From Nocardioides sp. BGMRC 2183 (GTDB taxonomy: Bacteria; Actinomycetota; Actinomycetes; Propionibacteriales; Nocardioidaceae), in contig VSSA01000006.1 of the NCBI GenBank assembly GCA_008123405.1, positions 124,001-188,000 on the forward strand: 64,000 nucleotides of DNA, in the 5' to 3' direction. Position numbers and translations under genes: made by a program. Shown here one piece after another: positions 1 through 8,071 of this stretch; the stretch's first letter is position 1, and the number at the start of each line of letters is the position of its first letter. The notes under the pieces are model-generated. The model saw only the letters and a list, made by a program, of their open reading frames with translations, was not told the origin of the DNA and did no database searches.

Positions 1-1119
1 GGGTACGACGAGCTCCGGGCCGAGCAGGCCGAGCGACGCGCCCGCGGCGACCGGGTGCAGCTCGGCATCGGCGTCTCCACCTTCACCGAGATGTGTGGCC
101 TGGCGCCCTCCCGGGTGCTCGGCTCACTGAACTACGGGGCCGGAGGCTGGGAGCATGCCGAGGTCCGGATGCTGGCCACCGGCAAGGTCGAGGTGGTCAC
201 CGGCGCCTCCGCCCACGGCCAGGGCCACGAGACGGCGTTCAGCCAGATCGTGGCAGACCGGCTCGGCGTCGCTTTCGAGGACGTGGAGGTGCTGCACGGC
301 GACACCCAGATCTCGCACAAGGGCCTGGACACCTACGGCTCGCGCAGCCTGGTGGTCGGGGGTGAGGCGCTGGTCCGCGCGGTGGACAAGGTGATCGAGA
401 AGGCCCGTGTCGTCGCGGCCCACCTGCTCGAGGCCTCAGCCGACGACCTGGAGTTCGGCGACGGCGCCTTCACCGTGCGGGGCACCGACGCCTCGTTGCC
501 GATCACCGAGATCGCCACCGCGGTCTTTGCCGCGCACAACCTGCCCGACGGGGTGGAGCCGTCCCTGGACTCCGAGGCCACCTACGACCCGGTGAACTTC
601 AACTTCCCGCACGGCACCCACCTGTGTGCGGCCGAGGTCGACACCGAGACCGGACAGGTCGCCCTGCGCAAGTACGTGTGCTGTGACGACATCGGGGTGG
701 TGATCAACCCGCTGATCGTCGCCGGCCAGGTGCACGGCGGCCTGGTCCAGGGCATCGCCCAGGCGCTGTGGGAGGAGGCGGTCTACGACGACTTCGGCAC
801 GCTCGTGTCCGGGTCGTTCACCGACTACCTGCTGCCCACGGCGGCGGACACGATCAGCTTCGAGATCGACCACACCACGACGCCGTCGACCACCAACTCG
901 CTCGGCGCCAAGGGTGTCGGCGAGGCCGGCACGATCGCCTCCACCCCGGCGGTGGTCAACGCAGTCGTCGACGCGGTGCGCCACCTCGGCGTCAACGACG
1001 TCCAGATGCCCTGTACGCCGGAGCGGGTCTGGCGTGCGATCAACTCCCGTTCGTCCGGTGGGTCCACCACCGAGGCGGCCGCGCCCCACTTCGACTCTGC
1101 CGAAGGAGAAGCACTGTGA
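1..1119 (+). CDS. Aerobic CO dehydrogenase/xanthine dehydrogenase-type molybdenum-binding large subunit (5' truncated)
   Basis: C-terminal part of a molybdopterin hydroxylase large subunit (CoxL/CutL/XdhB family), which carries the Mo cofactor and oxidises CO or a carbonyl or heterocyclic substrate. The frame is open to base 1, so the gene starts outside the window; the GTG at 55 is internal. Visible motifs are GQGHETAFSQIVADRLG near 218-268 and SLGAKGVGEAGTI near 898-936. The latter contains the conserved active-site glutamate of the family. The loop that separates form I CoxL from other members lies upstream, so the substrate cannot be assigned. The stop overlaps the GTG of the FAD-subunit gene (GTGA), showing tight coupling. 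Confidence 0.9.
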   Translation, partial: GYDELRAEQAERRARGDRVQLGIGVSTFTEMCGLAPSRVLGSLNYGAGGWEHAEVRMLATGKVEVVTGASAHGQGHETAFSQIVADRLGVAFEDVEVLHGDTQISHKGLDTYGSRSLVVGGEALVRAVDKVIEKARVVAAHLLEASADDLEFGDGAFTVRGTDASLPITEIATAVFAAHNLPDGVEPSLDSEATYDPVNFNFPHGTHLCAAEVDTETGQVALRKYVCCDDIGVVINPLIVAGQVHGGLVQGIAQALWEEAVYDDFGTLVSGSFTDYLLPTAADTISFEIDHTTTPSTTNSLGAKGVGEAGTIASTPAVVNAVVDAVRHLGVNDVQMPCTPERVWRAINSRSSGGSTTEAAAPHFDSAEGEAL

Positions 1120-1991
1120 TCCCCGCCAGCTTCGAGTACGTCGCCCCGACCTCGGTCGCCGATGCGCTCGCCGCGCTCGCCGAGCACGGCGACGATGCCA
1201 AGATCCTGGCCGGAGGCCAGAGCCTGCTGCCCGTGCTGCGGATGCGGCTCAACGCCCCGGAGTGGGTGATCGACCTCGGTCGGATCGACGGCCTCCGCGG
1301 CATCCGCGACGCCGGCGACCACCTCGCCATCGGCGCGATGACCACCCACCACGACGTCGGCCGAGATCCCCTGGTGCACGAGCATGCGCTGCTGATCAGC
1401 AAGGCGATCACCCATCTGGCCGACGCCCAGGTGCGCCATCGCGGCACCTTCGGCGGCGCCCTCGCCCACGCCGACCCGGCCGGCGACCTGGGTGCTCCCG
1501 CCTGCGCCCTGCAGGCGAGCTTCGTGCTCCAGGGCCCCGGCGGCACCCGTACGGTCCCCGCCGCTGAGTTCTTCGTCGACCTGTTCGAGACCGCGATCTC
1601 GGACGACGAGATCCTCACCGAGATCCAGGTGCCCAAGCACGACGGCTGGGGGGCGTCGTACGAGAAATTCGTGCGGGTGGCACACCAGTGGCCGATCGTC
1701 GCCGTCGCCGCCACGGTGCGGATGGAGGGGGACACGATCGCCGAGGCCCGGGTCGGGCTGACCAACATGGGCTCCACTCCGGTGCGGGCCGAGGAAGCCG
1801 AGGAGGCACTGGCCGGGTGCCCCGCGACCGAGGAGGGGGTCGCGGAGGCGGCGGCGCTGGCCGCCGAGGGCACCGATCCGCCCAGCGACCTCAACGGGGA
1901 CGCGGACTATCGGCGCCATCTGGCCGGCGTGCTGACCCGGCGTGCGGTGCTGGCGGCCGCCGGGCGCAACGGCACGACCGCACCGGTCTGA
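1116..1991 (+). CDS. FAD-binding medium subunit of a CO dehydrogenase-like molybdenum hydroxylase
   Basis: 291-residue flavoprotein subunit (CoxM/CutM family) that passes electrons from the Mo and Fe-S subunits to the acceptor through FAD. AGGQSLLP at about residues 31-38 and FGGALAHADPAGDL at about 111-124 are the two FAD-binding signatures; the C-terminal CO_deh_flav_C-like domain follows. Start GTG 1116 is preceded by AAGGAG and overlaps the stop of the large-subunit gene. A longer open frame upstream is antisense-like shadow coding over the large subunit and was not used. The small 2Fe-2S subunit is not in the window and probably lies upstream. Confidence 0.9.
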   Translation: MIPASFEYVAPTSVADALAALAEHGDDAKILAGGQSLLPVLRMRLNAPEWVIDLGRIDGLRGIRDAGDHLAIGAMTTHHDVGRDPLVHEHALLISKAITHLADAQVRHRGTFGGALAHADPAGDLGAPACALQASFVLQGPGGTRTVPAAEFFVDLFETAISDDEILTEIQVPKHDGWGASYEKFVRVAHQWPIVAVAATVRMEGDTIAEARVGLTNMGSTPVRAEEAEEALAGCPATEEGVAEAAALAAEGTDPPSDLNGDADYRRHLAGVLTRRAVLAAAGRNGTTAPV

Positions 1992-2002
1992 GAGGAGCAG
2001 GG

Positions 2003-2755
2003 ATGGAGCTCACACACTCCTTCGCCGTCCCGTCGTCGGTCGAGGCGACCTGGGAGCACTTCGGGGACATCGGCGCGCTCGCCGAGTGCTTCCCGGGGGC
2101 ACAGGTGACCTCGGTCGGCGAGAACGACGACGGCGCGCCGACGTTCGAGGGCAGCTGCAAGGTCAAGCTCGGGCCGATCGCGCTGGTCTACACCGGATCG
2201 GGCCAGTTCACCGAACGCGACGCGGCGGCCCGCCGGTTCGTGGTCGAGGCCAAGGGACGCGACAAGCGGGGCAACGGCACGGCGGGCGCCACGGTCACCG
2301 TGGCGATGGCCGCCGAGGGCGGGGGCACCCGGGTGGACGTCGCCACCGACCTGGCGATCACCGGCAAGCCCGCCCAATTCGGGCGGGGCGTGATGCAGGA
2401 CGTCTCAGACAAGCTGCTGGGACAGTTCGTCACCTGCCTGGAGCAGCGCCTCACCACGCCGACCGCGGAGGACGCCGCGGACGCGGACGCGGAGCCGTCC
2501 TCGGTACCCAGCGGAGCCGCCGCGACCGACCTGCCTCCCGATGGCGATCCCGACGCCGGGCCATCCTCGGCACCGCCGCCGGAGCCTGCTCCGCCGCCTC
2601 GGTCGCCCGCCCCGGCGGCCACCGAGGACGACGATGCACTGGACCTTGGCGCGGCCGTGCTACCGGTGCTGCTCCGCAGCTACGGCAAGCAGATCGCGGC
2701 CGCAGTGGCGGTGCTGGCGGTGCTACTCCTCTGGCGTCGCCGACGCCGTAGGTAG
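2003..2755 (+). CDS. CoxG-like SRPBCC protein with C-terminal membrane anchor
   Basis: 250-residue protein. Residues 1 to about 145 form a START/SRPBCC-fold domain of the CO dehydrogenase subunit G type, opening with MELTHSFAVPSSVEATWEHF. CoxG proteins are implicated in membrane recruitment of the dehydrogenase or in carrying its quinone acceptor. A Pro/Ala/Asp-rich linker (about 150-205) leads to one transmembrane helix (about 225-244) ending in a run of arginines, giving a cytoplasm-positive tail anchor. ATG 2003 has AGAGGAGCAGGG upstream and lies 11 nt after the FAD-subunit stop, so it is the third gene of the same operon. Confidence 0.85.
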   Translation: MELTHSFAVPSSVEATWEHFGDIGALAECFPGAQVTSVGENDDGAPTFEGSCKVKLGPIALVYTGSGQFTERDAAARRFVVEAKGRDKRGNGTAGATVTVAMAAEGGGTRVDVATDLAITGKPAQFGRGVMQDVSDKLLGQFVTCLEQRLTTPTAEDAADADAEPSSVPSGAAATDLPPDGDPDAGPSSAPPPEPAPPPRSPAPAATEDDDALDLGAAVLPVLLRSYGKQIAAAVAVLAVLLLWRRRRRR

Positions 2756-2866
2756 ATCGTGGCGCCCCGACACGTGCACGGGGATCGTGCTGACAGTGAC
2801 CTCTGTCCGCTCGGACATCACATCCAGGCGCGCGGGACCATTGAGAACGCGATCCGGGACTGCCGA

Positions 2867-2895
2867 TTGACCAGTTGAGGCACGTGCCTTAGATT
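2867..2895 (+). promoter_or_regulatory. Sigma70-type promoter of the secreted-protein gene
   Basis: TTGACC (2867-2872), exactly 17 nt spacer, TAGATT (2890-2895). Predicted transcription start near 2902, about 40 nt before ATG 2943. This is the best -35/-10 pair in the window. The 2756-2866 stretch before it holds no gene. Confidence 0.65.
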
Positions 2896-2942
2896 TCCCG
2901 AGCGGCGGCTCGCCATCCATTGCCGTCGTGGAAGGAGATCAC

Positions 2943-4328
2943 ATGAAGCATCGGGTCCCGGTCCGTCTCTGTACGGTCCTGATCGCGCTCGTCGTCGCCA
3001 CGCTCGTCGCTGGTGGGAGAGCGCAGGCCGCGCCAGAGGGCGGGTCGCAAGGTGCCGCGGAGGGTACTTCGACGGCTCGGCCGTCCCTGCCGTCGACCTG
3101 CTTCTGGTTCGGCCCCTACGTGAAGAGCAACCCAGGCTTCAACGTGTCCTACCTGGACACCGGCGCGACCTACTGGACCGCGAACATCTCGATCCCCGAG
3201 GGCGCCGAGGTGGTCTTGCGTGGCAAGTATGCCCATGCCCGCTACCAGTCGTTCAGCACCTATCGCAGCGACGGCAGCGGTGACGAGCTCGACGGCAGGA
3301 ACGACACTCAGATCGTGCCTGACAGAGGATCGCGCAACCCGTTCCTCACGGGGGCTCGGCGCTCGGGCAACAACGATCGGTCCTTCACCCTCGCCATGCT
3401 CGACGAGCCGAAGCCAGCAGATGCTGAGCGCCGGACGAACACGGTATACGCGGGCTCGCCCGATGACCGTCAGATCTTGATCATGCGCCTGTACGTGCCT
3501 GACAAGGGTCGCGGCCTTCTCGGCGGCGTCGGCTTCCCGAAGCCCGAATTGCACCTCGCGGACGGATCGGTGCTGACCGGAGAGGCAATGTGCCGGGCTC
3601 TCGACGTGACGGAGAAGATGGTGCCGATGCCGACAGTCGACCCAGACGAGTACGCGAAGCTGCGTGACCGGGCGGGCGCACCGCCCGGGTTCCCGGCGCA
3701 GTCGACTCCGGAGTTCCGCGCCTACTACAACAAGCCACTGCGGATTCAGTGTCTCTTCAGTCTGAAGCCCGAGACAGACTGTTACCCCACAGAGCCCCCT
3801 GAGCGCAACGGCGGCCTGTACTCCAACATCGACAACAACTACATGTGGCTCTACGCGAGCCGGCACTTCGGAGAAGTACTCGTACTGCGTGGCAAGCTGC
3901 CGACCACGCCGGCGACGTACCGTGGTTCTCCCCGCTCCGGGACCGCGCAGTTGCGTTACTGGTCGGTGTGTCAGAACGAGAGCCTGCTCACCCTCAGGGT
4001 CGAGGGGTGCCTGTACGACGAGCAGGTTCCGCTGGGTCAAGGTCGAAGCTATGTGATCGCAACCAGCCTCGAGGGTGATCGGCCATCGAACGCCACCGCG
4101 AAGTGCGGGGTCGGGTACCTGCCGTGGCCGGTCAACGGCGACGGCGCAGGTCACAAGGACGATGCCTACATCTCAGTGCGCAACCTGCTACCTTCCGAGG
4201 ACTTCGACCACGCCATCCAGGACACCCGAGTTCCTGGCGATGAGGCCCGAGTCCTCGGACCGTACATGGTCACGGCCGAGTACATGAGCACCGAGGAGTT
4301 CGAGGCGCTCGGGTGCCGTAAGGGCTGA
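2943..4328 (+). CDS. Secreted protein of unknown function, 461 aa
   Basis: The N-terminus is a Sec signal peptide: MKHR, a hydrophobic stretch LCTVLIALVVATLVAGG, and a likely cleavage after AQA. The mature part has conserved-looking aromatic segments such as KYAHARYQSFSTY at about residues 96-108 and several cysteines, suggesting extracellular disulfides. It recalls the DUF1214/DUF1254 style of secreted protein, but I cannot assign a family. ATG 2943 is chosen over an in-frame GTG at 2928 because GGAAGGAGA sits 5-7 nt before it. It has its own promoter and is followed by a TetR gene that may regulate it. Third codon positions look slightly less GC-rich than in neighbours. Confidence 0.75.
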   Translation: MKHRVPVRLCTVLIALVVATLVAGGRAQAAPEGGSQGAAEGTSTARPSLPSTCFWFGPYVKSNPGFNVSYLDTGATYWTANISIPEGAEVVLRGKYAHARYQSFSTYRSDGSGDELDGRNDTQIVPDRGSRNPFLTGARRSGNNDRSFTLAMLDEPKPADAERRTNTVYAGSPDDRQILIMRLYVPDKGRGLLGGVGFPKPELHLADGSVLTGEAMCRALDVTEKMVPMPTVDPDEYAKLRDRAGAPPGFPAQSTPEFRAYYNKPLRIQCLFSLKPETDCYPTEPPERNGGLYSNIDNNYMWLYASRHFGEVLVLRGKLPTTPATYRGSPRSGTAQLRYWSVCQNESLLTLRVEGCLYDEQVPLGQGRSYVIATSLEGDRPSNATAKCGVGYLPWPVNGDGAGHKDDAYISVRNLLPSEDFDHAIQDTRVPGDEARVLGPYMVTAEYMSTEEFEALGCRKG

Positions 4329-4403
4329 GACGACTGATTGAGGCCGTGCTGTGGACCGTGTCGCTCCAGCGCGGTTCTCAGCCTCCTTGCCGACGCGTTG
4401 TCA

Positions 4404-4409
4404 TAAGGT
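4404..4409 (+). promoter_or_regulatory. -10 box for leaderless TetR gene
   Basis: TAAGGT followed by six bases (GCCCGC) and GTG 4416, which places transcription start at the initiation codon. No Shine-Dalgarno sequence is present. Confidence 0.5.
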
Positions 4410-4415
4410 GCCCGC

Positions 4416-5057
4416 GTGAGTTCGACGGCAGGGAGCACAGCACGGAGCGCGATGATCGAGGTCGCGGAAAAGCTCATCGCTGAGCGGGGCATCGGCGCGG
4501 TGTCACTGCGCGCTGTGCTCCGTGAGAGCGGACAACGCAACAAGTCGGCCGCGCACTATCACTTCGGTTCCCTGCCCGGATTGATCGATGCCGTGATCGA
4601 AGAGCGCGGTGCACCGGTGCGCGAGTATCGGGACGTCCAATTCGACGCGTGGAGGCCGAGCGATGGCGCCCGGGGACTCGTGCATGTGCTGGTCGGACCG
4701 GCCGCGGAGTTCATGCTCCGTCCCGATAGCTACTACGCCCGGTTCCTCGCCCAAGTGACCAGCGACCCAGAACTTCACACGATCGTCCAGCGCCGTCAGC
4801 ACACGCCGAACTACCAGGAGACTCTTCGGCTCCTCAGGGACGCCCACCCACAAGTGCCCCCGGCACTCTGGCAGACCAGGCTCGATCGGGTGACGCTGAT
4901 GACCATCAACATCCTGGCCCGCTGGGAAGCGACCATCCCGTCCGGCGTGCCAGTCCCCGCCCTGGCGGCCGACCTCACAGACTCGGTGCTCAGGGTCCTC
5001 AGCGGTCCGCTTTCCCCCGAAACCACTGCTGCGCTGGAGCCAGCAACGACGCTCTAG
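4416..5057 (+). CDS. TetR-family transcriptional regulator
   Basis: 213-residue repressor-type protein. The N-terminal helix-turn-helix is at about residues 10-60, where VAEKLIAERGIGAVSLRAVL is helix 1-2 and AAHYHFGSLPGLIDAVI is the recognition helix region typical of TetR. The C-terminal ligand domain is not diagnostic. GTG 4416 is supported by the leaderless -10 box. The target is unknown; the secreted-protein gene just upstream on the same strand and the convergent permease are candidates. Its stop codon TAG shares the four bases CTAG with the stop of the opposing permease gene. Confidence 0.88.
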   Translation: MSSTAGSTARSAMIEVAEKLIAERGIGAVSLRAVLRESGQRNKSAAHYHFGSLPGLIDAVIEERGAPVREYRDVQFDAWRPSDGARGLVHVLVGPAAEFMLRPDSYYARFLAQVTSDPELHTIVQRRQHTPNYQETLRLLRDAHPQVPPALWQTRLDRVTLMTINILARWEATIPSGVPVPALAADLTDSVLRVLSGPLSPETTAALEPATTL

Positions 5058-6571
5058 CCGACAGGCTCCGCGGGCGCAGACACCCGACGTAGCCGCGAGT
5101 GCCGATAGCCGTAGCAGGCGTAGACCAGCAGGCCGAGCAGGAGCCAGACGACGAAACGCAGCCAGGTCTCCACGGCCAGGCTGGCCATCAGCCCCAGGCA
5201 GCACACGATCGAGGCGATCGGCACCAACGGCACCCACGGGGTGCGGAACGGGCGCTCCATCTCGGGCCGGGTACGACGCAGCACCAGCACGGCGATCGAG
5301 ACCACCAGGAACGCGAAGAGCGTGCCGATGCTGACCATCTCGGCGAGCACCGTGATCGGCACCAGTCCGGCCAGCAGCGCGACACCGACGATGGTGAGCA
5401 CGGTCATCACCACCGGCGTGCCCCAGCGTGGATGCACCCGGCCGATCACCGGCGGCAGCAGTCCGTCGCGCGCGATGGCGAAGCCGATCCGTCCCATCGC
5501 CACCAGGTCGACCAGGATCACCGAGGTGAGGCCGGCGACGGCGGCGATCCCGATCAGGATGCCGGCCCAGGTCAGCCCGACCTGGTCGAAGACGTCGGCC
5601 ACCGCATCGCCCTCGGAGAGGTCGGTGTATTCGACCATCCCGGTGATCACCAGGCAGACGCCGACATAGAGCAGGGTGCACAGACCGAGGGTGCCGAGCA
5701 GGCCACGCGGCATGTCGCGGCCCGGTTCGCGGGTCTCCTCGCTCAGGTTGGCCACCGCCTCGAAGCCGCTGTAGGCGAAGAAGACCACCGCAGCGGCGAC
5801 CAGGATGCCGGCGAACCCGAAGGAGGACGGCTCGACACCGGTGACGAACTGCCACAGCGGTGCGGTCAGGGCGCCGGAGTCGGCGTCGCTGGGCTGGGAC
5901 GGCGGGATGAACGGCACCCAGTTGCCGGTGTCGACGTAGAACGCGCCCACCGCGATCACGAACAGGCAGACGGTCACCTTGATCACGACCAGACCGTTGG
6001 TGACCCACTTGGACTCCCGGATCCCGCGCATCGCCACCCAGCCGAGCACCGCGACGATCGCGATCGCGCCGATGTTGACCACCGAGCCCTCCTCGGCGAA
6101 CCATCGCTCCGGGAGGTCGAAGACGCCGGCCATGTAGCCGGACCAGCCGCGCGCCACCACCGCACCGCCCAGGGCGAACTCCAGGATCAGGTCCCAGGCG
6201 ATGATCCAGGCGAAGATCTCGCCCATGGTGGAGTAGGCGTAGGTGTAGGAGCTCCCGGCGGTCGGTACGGCGGCAGCGAGCTCGGCGTAGCAGAGCGCTG
6301 CCAGCAGGCTCACCGCGGCCGCGATCAGGAAGCTGATCACCACCCCCGGCCCGGCGTTCTCCTTCGCCTGCAGGCCGGTGAGGGTGAAGATCCCGGTCCC
6401 GATCACGATGCCCACCCCGAACCCGACCAGGTCGCGGGCGCGGAGGTTCTGGTGCAGCTGCCCGTCGCCTGTGCCGCGTCCCGTGTCGTCGTCCGGTGTC
6501 GTCGGGTCGGTCCGGTTCTGCTTCAGGACGTGCTCGACGGGTTTCGTCCGGAGCAGTTCGGCGAATCGCAC
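5054..6571 (-). CDS. APC-superfamily amino acid permease
   Basis: 505-residue integral membrane transporter, probably of the cationic amino acid transporter group. After a charged cytoplasmic N-terminus it shows about 12-14 hydrophobic helices. The first contains VGFGVGIVIGTGIFTLTG, the unwound glycine-rich TM1 motif of APC transporters; FFAYSGFEAVANLSEETR is the conserved TM6-loop region (the FIGFD/FAYxGFE signature). GTG 6571 is preceded on the minus strand by TAGCGT and six bases, so the mRNA is probably leaderless. It runs convergently into the TetR gene and divergently from the M50B gene. Confidence 0.9.
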   Translation of the reverse strand: MRFAELLRTKPVEHVLKQNRTDPTTPDDDTGRGTGDGQLHQNLRARDLVGFGVGIVIGTGIFTLTGLQAKENAGPGVVISFLIAAAVSLLAALCYAELAAAVPTAGSSYTYAYSTMGEIFAWIIAWDLILEFALGGAVVARGWSGYMAGVFDLPERWFAEEGSVVNIGAIAIVAVLGWVAMRGIRESKWVTNGLVVIKVTVCLFVIAVGAFYVDTGNWVPFIPPSQPSDADSGALTAPLWQFVTGVEPSSFGFAGILVAAAVVFFAYSGFEAVANLSEETREPGRDMPRGLLGTLGLCTLLYVGVCLVITGMVEYTDLSEGDAVADVFDQVGLTWAGILIGIAAVAGLTSVILVDLVAMGRIGFAIARDGLLPPVIGRVHPRWGTPVVMTVLTIVGVALLAGLVPITVLAEMVSIGTLFAFLVVSIAVLVLRRTRPEMERPFRTPWVPLVPIASIVCCLGLMASLAVETWLRFVVWLLLGLLVYACYGYRHSRLRRVSAPAEPVG

Positions 6572-6577
6572 TCGACG

Positions 6578-6583
6578 ACGCTA
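6578..6583 (-). promoter_or_regulatory. -10 box for leaderless permease gene
   Basis: On the minus strand TAGCGT, six bases, then GTG 6571. It lies 22 bp from the opposing -10 box at 6606-6611, so both divergent genes have compact promoters in one 47-bp gap. Confidence 0.5.
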
Positions 6584-6605
6584 ACGGGTCCGAGGCCCGC
6601 TCACC

Positions 6606-6611
6606 TACCCT
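6606..6611 (+). promoter_or_regulatory. -10 box for leaderless M50B-like gene
   Basis: TACCCT, seven bases, then GTG 6619. No ribosome binding site is present. Confidence 0.5.
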
Positions 6612-6618
6612 CGCGGGC

Positions 6619-7347
6619 GTGGAGGAGATCGGCACCGTTGTGGAGCGCATCGGCCAGGACCTGGTGGCGGTGCAGCCCGCGCCGTCCCCGGCCACGCTGT
6701 GGGTGACGATGCTGATCGGGGTGCTCGCGGTGCTCTGGAGCCCCCTATGGCGCCACCTCCGGCACGGGGTGACGATCGTCCACGAGGGCGGGCACGCGGT
6801 GACGGCGATGCTCTGCGGGCGCCGGCTGCAGGGGATCCGGCTGCACTCGGACACCTCCGGCCTGACCGTCTCCCGGGGGCGTCCCACCGGACCGGGGATG
6901 GTCGCGACCGCGTTCGCCGGCTACCCGGCGCCGTCGGTGGTCGGGGTGGTCGCCGCCCTGCTCGTCGCCGACGGCCGGGCCTTCGCCGCGCTCTGGGCCA
7001 CGGTGCTGCTGCTGGCGCTGATGCTCGTCGCGATCCGCAACCTCTACGGGCTGCTGGTGATCCTCCTCGCCGGTGGGGCCGCGATCGGCGTCACCTGGTG
7101 GGCGGCGCCGGATGTGAAGGTGGCGGTGAGCTATGTGGTGACGTGGGTGCTGCTACTCGGGGCCCCGCGAGCAGCGCTGGAGCTGGCGGCCGAGCGGCGT
7201 CGTACCAGGTCGGGGCGGTCGGACGCCGACCAGCTGGCCCGGCTCACACCTCTCCCGGCCGGCGTCTGGGTGGCGCTCTTCCTGCTCTTCACCGGCGGCG
7301 CCGCCGTCATCGGCGCGGCCGCACTGACCGCCAACGCCGAGCTCTGA
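6619..7347 (+). CDS. M50B-type membrane metallopeptidase
   Basis: 242-residue multi-spanning membrane protein of the M50B-like peptidase family, often annotated as integral membrane zinc protease. The zinc motif HEGGH is at residues 55-59 inside a hydrophobic segment (VTIVHEGGHAVTAMLCG); the early glutamate and two histidines are intact. About five further hydrophobic helices follow, including VVGVVAALLVADG and the C-terminal GGAAVIGAAALTA. The substrate is unknown; intramembrane proteolysis is the family expectation. GTG 6619 is chosen from the leaderless promoter, since in-frame sequence upstream lies inside the divergent promoter region. Confidence 0.8.
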   Translation: MEEIGTVVERIGQDLVAVQPAPSPATLWVTMLIGVLAVLWSPLWRHLRHGVTIVHEGGHAVTAMLCGRRLQGIRLHSDTSGLTVSRGRPTGPGMVATAFAGYPAPSVVGVVAALLVADGRAFAALWATVLLLALMLVAIRNLYGLLVILLAGGAAIGVTWWAAPDVKVAVSYVVTWVLLLGAPRAALELAAERRRTRSGRSDADQLARLTPLPAGVWVALFLLFTGGAAVIGAAALTANAEL

Positions 7348-7357
7348 GGCCCACGCC

Positions 7358-8071
7358 TCACCACTCGGGCTGATAGCCGCCGGACTCCTTCTGGCGCTCG
7401 TAGCGCTCCTTCTTCTGCTCCCCGCGCTCGTTCTGCTTCTCCAGCTCGCGCTCCTTGCGCTCCCGCTCGTCCTGCTTCTTCTTCTCCTTCTGCTGCTGCT
7501 TCGGGTCCTTCTTCTGCTTCTTCTTCTGTTGCTGTTGCTGTTGTTGCTGCTCGATCTTCTTCTCCAGCCGCTCCTCGACAGCGGCGGCGTCCTCGGTCTG
7601 CTGTTCGCCACGCCCGGAGTCCTCGGGGCAATCGCCGTCCCGAAGCGCCTTCAGGCCCGCCTCCCAGGCGGCGATCGCGTCCTCGACGGTCTGCTCGTCG
7701 GCGTCCTCGTCCTCGACCAGGTCGTCGCCGACGGTCTCGTGCACCAACGCCAGGTTGATCCGGACCGTGCACTCCTCGGCTGTCGGCACCGTGGTCAGCG
7801 CCGTCTCATAGAGGTCGATCGCCTCCTCCAGCTCGCCGTCGGCGTGGCGTGCCGCGCCGCGGTCGAAGGCGGTCACCCAGTCCTCGAACGGGTTGAGCCC
7901 GCCAGCGCTGTCGAACGAGGCGGCGGCGTCGGCGAAGTCGTCGGTGTCGAAGGAGTCCTCGCCGGAGCCCTGCACGATGAGCATCCGCAGCACCAACGCA
8001 GCGAACACCAGGGCGAGCAGTGCCGGCACGATCCCGGCGAGGAGCAGGATCTTGCGCAGACGTGGTCTCAT
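7358..8071 (-). CDS. BatC-like membrane-anchored protein with highly charged Q/K/E tail
   Basis: 237 residues. Residues 1-35 hold one transmembrane helix (ILLLAGIVPALLALVFAAL); a TPR-like middle (about 55-150, containing ARHADGELEEAIDLYETAL) resembles the tetratricopeptide unit of BatC proteins. The C-terminal third is extreme low complexity: an uninterrupted glutamine run, then lysine/glutamine and arginine/glutamate blocks ending YQPEW. It is the last gene of the MoxR-VWA operon and its ATG overlaps the VWA stop (ATGA). The tail is probably a coiled or disordered cytoplasmic or periplasmic extension. Function is inferred only from context. Confidence 0.75.
   Translation of the reverse strand: MRPRLRKILLLAGIVPALLALVFAALVLRMLIVQGSGEDSFDTDDFADAAASFDSAGGLNPFEDWVTAFDRGAARHADGELEEAIDLYETALTTVPTAEECTVRINLALVHETVGDDLVEDEDADEQTVEDAIAAWEAGLKALRDGDCPEDSGRGEQQTEDAAAVEERLEKKIEQQQQQQQQKKKQKKDPKQQQKEKKKQDERERKERELEKQNERGEQKKERYERQKESGGYQPEW

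Noticed and set aside
1-1119. Naming the large subunit as true CoxL of CO dehydrogenase
   Set aside because: The active-site loop that would distinguish form I CoxL lies upstream of the window.
5099-6706. Long open plus-strand frame antisense to the APC permease, His/Asp/Gly/Arg-rich
   Set aside because: The composition is that of GC-skewed shadow coding; the minus-strand frame has clear transmembrane and APC motifs and its own promoter.
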